From the NCBI GenBank assembly GCA_017940255.1, contig JAGAZB010000009.1, positions 1-64,000 of the forward strand: a stretch of 64,000 nucleotides of DNA. Direction: 5' to 3'. The stretch comes from Treponema sp. GTDB lineage: Bacteria > Spirochaetota > Spirochaetia > Treponematales > Treponemataceae. Shown here one piece after another: positions 60,296 through 64,000 of the stretch. The notes under the pieces were generated by a model, which ran no database searches, was not told the origin of the DNA, and saw only the letters and a list, made by a program, of their open reading frames with translations. Made by a program: the position numbers and the translations under genes. Position 1 is the first letter of the stretch; every line of letters starts with the position of its first letter.

Positions 60296-61717
60296 TTGCG
60301 AAGAATAATTTTTTTCTTTTTATCAAGTTTTTTTACAACCTGCTTTGCTTTTGAAAAAATACCAACCCAAGAACTTTTATTAAACTATCTGGAAAATGAC
60401 ATAGAATTGCAGAATCTTACTCTGGAGGCAAAAAGTGCGGCTCTTTCTCTGGACTATGCCAAAGTTTCTAATGGATTCGATGTAACAATCAGTTCCGGTA
60501 GTGTTCTGCTCAATCTAAATGATGACGGCACAAAGCTTTCTGCCACACCTTCTGTAAAAATGAGTCTGCCCCAGGCTTCGGGCCTGGGTATTAGTGCGCA
60601 GACAGATTTATTGCTTGAGGGGGACAGCAGGGAAGTTTCTGATTCATCAATTTCGGCAGAAATTGATTTGATTTCTACGACAACTCTGGCGCGTAAGGTG
60701 AGCCTGTTAAAGGCGGAGCGAAGCTATCAGGAAAGCCTGCGTTCTTTGCAAAAAAGGGCTTATGAAGCCGAAATTGAATTCTATACAGAATTAGAAGATT
60801 TGCTTTCTTCTATAAAAATACTAATAAAAGCGGAACAGACCCTTTATTCAGATACAATCGATTTTGATTCGGTAAAGGCTCAGGGCTATTCAGAGTCTTC
60901 TTCAACCTACCGTCTTGCGCAAATGCAGGTGCTTTCGGATAAACATTCGGTGGAAAGTTATTTACGGGAATTGATTCGTGATTATGTGATTTTTTACAAG
61001 AAGTGCGGTTATGATATAAGCCTGGAAGTAAATCTGGATTATCTGCAGCTTATTCCAGATGATTTTGAAAAGTGTCAGGCAGTAAATGTTCAGGATTTTG
61101 AAAAATCATCGTATTCAAAAATTGAAGAAGCTCTCTGGACTAACAAAATAAATTCGATGGAAAGGCGTACTAATTCTATTTTTACGCTTTCTGCTAACAG
61201 CGGCTATACTTTTGATAATTCTTCCACAGATTCGGATACGGTAGATGCTGGACTGAGCGCTGCTTTTAGCGGGCTTTCGGTAAATGCCGGAATATCGCTT
61301 CCTGTGTCTTCATCATCTTCTCCTGCTATAAGTATGGGCTTTGCCCTTTCTCCTTCTACTTTTAAAAAGAATTCAATTGAAAAAAAACAGGCTTCGATAG
61401 CGGAAGAAGAGGAACTTTTGGATATTCAAAATGCGGAATATGAGTATGAAACTTATCTTGTAACTGCGGAACAGAATCTGGAAAGCATTTTGTGGGAAAG
61501 TCAGACAGCAAAAGAAAATTATGAAATGTATTCAAAACTTGCTGATGACCTGGAAGCCTGGTATAAGATGGGAATTGTAACAGAAAGTGAATATTTGAGT
61601 GCAAAAACAAATGCAGAAATGTATCAGGTGGAAATTCTGATGGATATGCTGGAAATTATAATTTACAACGATGAAATTAAGAGTAATTTTGTAACTTTAG
61701 AAGAAAATGAGGCCTAA
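60296..61717 (+). CDS. TolC-like outer-membrane efflux protein
   Basis: A 473-residue exported protein with a signal peptide (IIFFFLSSFFTTCFAF) and OEP-type helices (TLARKVSLLKAERSYQESL, YETYLVTAEQNLESILWES). The start is TTG at 60296 with SD AGGGAGA 5 bases upstream. It is first in a MacAB-type operon. Distinct in sequence from the TolC-like gene at 7496. Confidence 0.78.
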   Translation: MRRIIFFFLSSFFTTCFAFEKIPTQELLLNYLENDIELQNLTLEAKSAALSLDYAKVSNGFDVTISSGSVLLNLNDDGTKLSATPSVKMSLPQASGLGISAQTDLLLEGDSREVSDSSISAEIDLISTTTLARKVSLLKAERSYQESLRSLQKRAYEAEIEFYTELEDLLSSIKILIKAEQTLYSDTIDFDSVKAQGYSESSSTYRLAQMQVLSDKHSVESYLRELIRDYVIFYKKCGYDISLEVNLDYLQLIPDDFEKCQAVNVQDFEKSSYSKIEEALWTNKINSMERRTNSIFTLSANSGYTFDNSSTDSDTVDAGLSAAFSGLSVNAGISLPVSSSSSPAISMGFALSPSTFKKNSIEKKQASIAEEEELLDIQNAEYEYETYLVTAEQNLESILWESQTAKENYEMYSKLADDLEAWYKMGIVTESEYLSAKTNAEMYQVEILMDMLEIIIYNDEIKSNFVTLEENEA

Positions 61718-61718
61718 G

Positions 61719-62786
61719 ATGAAAAAGAAAATAAAGATTGTTTTTATTGCGGCAGGAAGTCTTATCCTGATTTTTGTGTTTTTAATCATCTTGAAAAATC
61801 TTCTTGCGTCATCTAAAAGTGATGACACTGTATACTTTGCAAAAAAAGAATCTTACGAAAATGTAATTGAGATTTCTGGAACTGTTGCGGCGGCTCAAGA
61901 ACAGACCTTGCAGGCTTTGAGTGATGGAACTGTAACTGCGGTTTTTGTAAAGGCGGGGGACACTGTAAAAAAAGGTGATGTAATTATTCAGCTTGATGAT
62001 TCGGAACAGGTTTATAATCTGGAAAAGCAGGAATACAGCATGGCAACAAAGAAAGTTACTGGTTCTGCAAGGGAATTAAAGCTGATGGAAACTGAACGGC
62101 TGGCCCTTATTCAAAAGGTGAATGACAGAAAGGTTGTGGCAACTTTTGACGGAATTATTGCTGATTTGGATGTTGCGGTGGGCGATGCTCTTGAAGCAAA
62201 AGATGAAATTGGAACTTTGGTAAATGTTGATTATCTTACGGCTGAAGTTGAAATTGCCGAAACTGATGTTTCTAAGCTGGAAGTGGGCCAAAAAGTAGAA
62301 TTTACTTTCCCGGCTTATAGTTCGGAAACGGTTTACGGTTATGTAACCGGCTGGCCTGCAATTGGAGAAGTAACTTCGCGAGGGGCAACTATTGTAAATG
62401 CCAAGGTTCGTATTGATGATTATCCTTCTCAGATTCTGCCAAACTTTTCTTTTACCGGAAAAATTCAGATTAGTCCAACAGAAGAATATGTTGTAGTTGA
62501 ACGCTATGCGATTGGCTATGAAAATAAGCAGGCTTATGTTGTGCTTGCTCGCGGCGGCGAAAAAAAGAGCGTAAAGGTGGCTCCTTACGGTAACGGTTAT
62601 GTAAAGGTTTTAGAGGGGCTTTCTGGTGGGGAAGTGCTAAAACAACTGAGTACGCCTAAAAAATCGGGGCAGAACAAAAATCAGAAAAAGTCTTCTAAGG
62701 AAAAAGAAAGTGCTCTTGAAGGGCCAGGCGGATTCCCTGGCAGTGGCTTCCCGGGCGGCGGTGGCGGACCAGGAGGCCCAATGTGA
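61719..62786 (+). CDS. MacA-like periplasmic adaptor
   Basis: A 355-residue adaptor with an N-terminal membrane anchor (IVFIAAGSLILIFVFLIIL), barrel-sandwich halves (ALSDGTVTAVFVKAGDTVKK and VVATFDGIIADLDVAVGDAL) with a short helical hairpin, a beta-barrel and a C-terminal Gly/Pro-rich tail (GPGGFPGSGFPGGGGGPGGP). The ATG at 61719 has GAGG upstream; the ATG at 61707 inside the previous gene is rejected. The ABC gene's SD (AGGAGG) is within the tail. Confidence 0.85.
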   Translation: MKKKIKIVFIAAGSLILIFVFLIILKNLLASSKSDDTVYFAKKESYENVIEISGTVAAAQEQTLQALSDGTVTAVFVKAGDTVKKGDVIIQLDDSEQVYNLEKQEYSMATKKVTGSARELKLMETERLALIQKVNDRKVVATFDGIIADLDVAVGDALEAKDEIGTLVNVDYLTAEVEIAETDVSKLEVGQKVEFTFPAYSSETVYGYVTGWPAIGEVTSRGATIVNAKVRIDDYPSQILPNFSFTGKIQISPTEEYVVVERYAIGYENKQAYVVLARGGEKKSVKVAPYGNGYVKVLEGLSGGEVLKQLSTPKKSGQNKNQKKSSKEKESALEGPGGFPGSGFPGGGGGPGGPM

Positions 62787-63559
62787 TGGAAGAAATTGTA
62801 AAGAGTGGGCTGGCGGCCGGGACCTGGGAGGGGGACGCGGCCGAGTCTGGGGCCGGGGCGGCTGCTGTTGGGGAGCCTGTGCCTGTGGTGCGGCTTGAAA
62901 ATGTAGTGAAAACCTATTCTATGGGAGATTCTCAGGTGCACGCCCTGCGCGGAATCAGTTTTTCAATTAATGCGGGGGAATTTGTTTCGATAATGGGGCC
63001 TTCCGGCTCCGGAAAATCTACCTGTATGAATATGATTGGCTGTCTGGACCGGCCTACGTCTGGGATTGTAGAAATTAACGGGCGCGATATTTCGGGGATG
63101 AATGAAAAAGAACTGGCCGCTTTGCGGAACCGCACTGTTGGTTTTGTTTTTCAGCAGTATCATCTGATTCCTTCGATGAATGTGCTGGAAAATGTAATGC
63201 TTCCGCTAAAGTATCAGAGAGTGGAACGCGGGGAACGTGCGCGCCGGGCTCAGGCGGCTCTGGAAGCTGTGGGTCTTTCTGACAGATTAAGACACAGACC
63301 GCATGAACTTTCGGGCGGGCAGAAGCAAAGGGTTGCTATTGCGCGGGCGATGGTAACTGGTCCAAAAATTCTGCTGGCGGATGAACCTACTGGCGCTCTG
63401 GATTCAGAAACCGGCTTGCAGGTTATGGATATGTTCCGTCAGATTAACAAAGAAGAGGGAACAACTGTGATTATCGTAACTCATGACCCGCGAATTGGCG
63501 AAAGTACAAAGCGCTGCATCCGTATTTTAGACGGAAGGATAGAAAATCAGAATGATTGA
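62786..63559 (+). CDS. MacB/LolD-type ABC transporter ATP-binding protein
   Basis: A 257-residue ATPase with Walker [11 protein letters not shown]-loop FVFQQYHL, signature LSGGQKQR, Walker [10 protein letters not shown] and switch His in VTHDP. The first 37 residues ([20 protein letters not shown] and neighbours) are an unusual Ala/Gly-rich extension from a very GC-rich stretch. The ATG at 62786 overlaps the MacA stop (TGATG), with SD AGGAGG 9 bases upstream. Confidence 0.92.
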   Translation: MEEIVKSGLAAGTWEGDAAESGAGAAAVGEPVPVVRLENVVKTYSMGDSQVHALRGISFSINAGEFVSIMGPSGSGKSTCMNMIGCLDRPTSGIVEINGRDISGMNEKELAALRNRTVGFVFQQYHLIPSMNVLENVMLPLKYQRVERGERARRAQAALEAVGLSDRLRHRPHELSGGQKQRVAIARAMVTGPKILLADEPTGALDSETGLQVMDMFRQINKEEGTTVIIVTHDPRIGESTKRCIRILDGRIENQND

Positions 63560-64000
63560 AGACTTTATCAATGCTTTTATGAATTTTAAGAGCAATAAAA
63601 CACGAACCTTTCTTTCGCTTTTAGGGGTGATTATAGGAGTTGCTTCTGTAATCGTCATCTCCAGCATGGGTGCAAGTTCTACAAAAGAGGTAGAGGCAAC
63701 TTTTGGAAGTGCCGGTCTTGATGTGGTGAGTATAAGTTCGGGTTTTAAGCGTAAGAAGCGTGATTCAGTTACTCTTGTTTTTGATGAAGCTTTTCGCGAA
63801 GAACTTTTTGATAATATAAATGACATAAAAAAGGTTTGGTACAAAAACAGCCAGAGTGCAACTCTTACTTATGGCGAAACTTCGGCTTCTATCAGCTGCT
63901 CTGCGGTAGAAACCGGCTATCTTGAAATGTACAACATGAAGCTGGAAAGCGGAAACTTTTTTAACGTGACAGATAATGAAGAGGGAAGTCAGAAAATCAT
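63552..64000 (+). CDS. MacB-type ABC permease (3' end outside window)
   Basis: The N-terminal 149 residues of a FtsX/MacB permease: [20 protein letters not shown], the first membrane helix FLSLLGVIIGVASVIVISSM and the start of the periplasmic MacB_PCD domain (YLEMYNMKLESGNFF). Overlaps the ATPase gene by 8 bases. Truncated by the window end. Confidence 0.9.
   Translation, partial: MIEDFINAFMNFKSNKTRTFLSLLGVIIGVASVIVISSMGASSTKEVEATFGSAGLDVVSISSGFKRKKRDSVTLVFDEAFREELFDNINDIKKVWYKNSQSATLTYGETSASISCSAVETGYLEMYNMKLESGNFFNVTDNEEGSQKI

Overview
The window looks like a chromosomal segment of a spirochaete of the Treponema group, probably a gut or rumen type. Supporting signs are many lipoproteins and outer-membrane proteins, starch-processing enzymes, a ClpS-ClpA pair, 7TM-SpoIIE and LytTR signalling, and moderate to low GC. 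No tRNA, rRNA, CRISPR array, transposase or phage gene was found. Apart from the two genes cut by the window ends, all genes look intact.

Layout. 1-7.4 kb: a minus-strand run clpS-clpA-sugar-binding protein-YesM kinase-YesN regulator (cut at the left edge), with a divergent rhomboid-fold protein. 7.5-13.2 kb: a TolC/HlyD/RND efflux operon ending in a PII-like gene. 13.2-20 kb: a C39-like peptidase, a ferredoxin-type aldo/keto reductase, NUDIX and HAD genes, a hydrolase-LytTR-DUF3021 operon, a methyltransferase and an acetyltransferase. 20-23 kb: a tandem hairpin array, a NUDIX gene, an HTH-ParB fusion with a kinase, and a DUF4160/DUF2442 pair. 23-36 kb: serA, serC and rex, a lytic transglycosylase, a PTS IIA gene, pgi, cls, argR, thrC, and a Na/Pi transporter fused to PhoU and a DNA-binding domain. 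36-42 kb: a GH13 enzyme and malQ. 42-46 kb: a PIN toxin-antitoxin pair, a second LytTR-DUF3021 module, an acetyltransferase and a radical SAM gene. 46-53 kb: a large lipoprotein, tatD, a pseudouridine synthase, an orphan DNA methyltransferase and gpmI. 53-64 kb: XRE, SpoIIE, TPR and TraB genes, then a TolC-MacA-MacB operon cut at the right edge.

The most notable observations are these. (1) A phosphate transporter, PhoU and an OmpR/PhoB-type winged helix occur in one reading frame, with a PhoP-box-like direct repeat upstream of the gene. (2) Four tandem 36-nt hairpins share the same 10-bp arms at a 63-65 bp period, with non-conserved loops and spacers. (3) At least ten genes have a sigma70-like promoter placed so that transcription should begin at the start codon, with no Shine-Dalgarno (SD) sequence, suggesting frequent leaderless mRNAs. 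(4) Small palindromic elements recur: a near-identical pair of about 120 bp, one with a possible target duplication at the argR stop codon, and one carried in frame inside a radical SAM gene. (5) A diverged second gpmI 3' end lies in frame just after the gpmI stop codon. (6) Two LytTR-DUF3021 modules share the same promoter layout.

All functional names come from reading translated sequence by eye; no database search was run.
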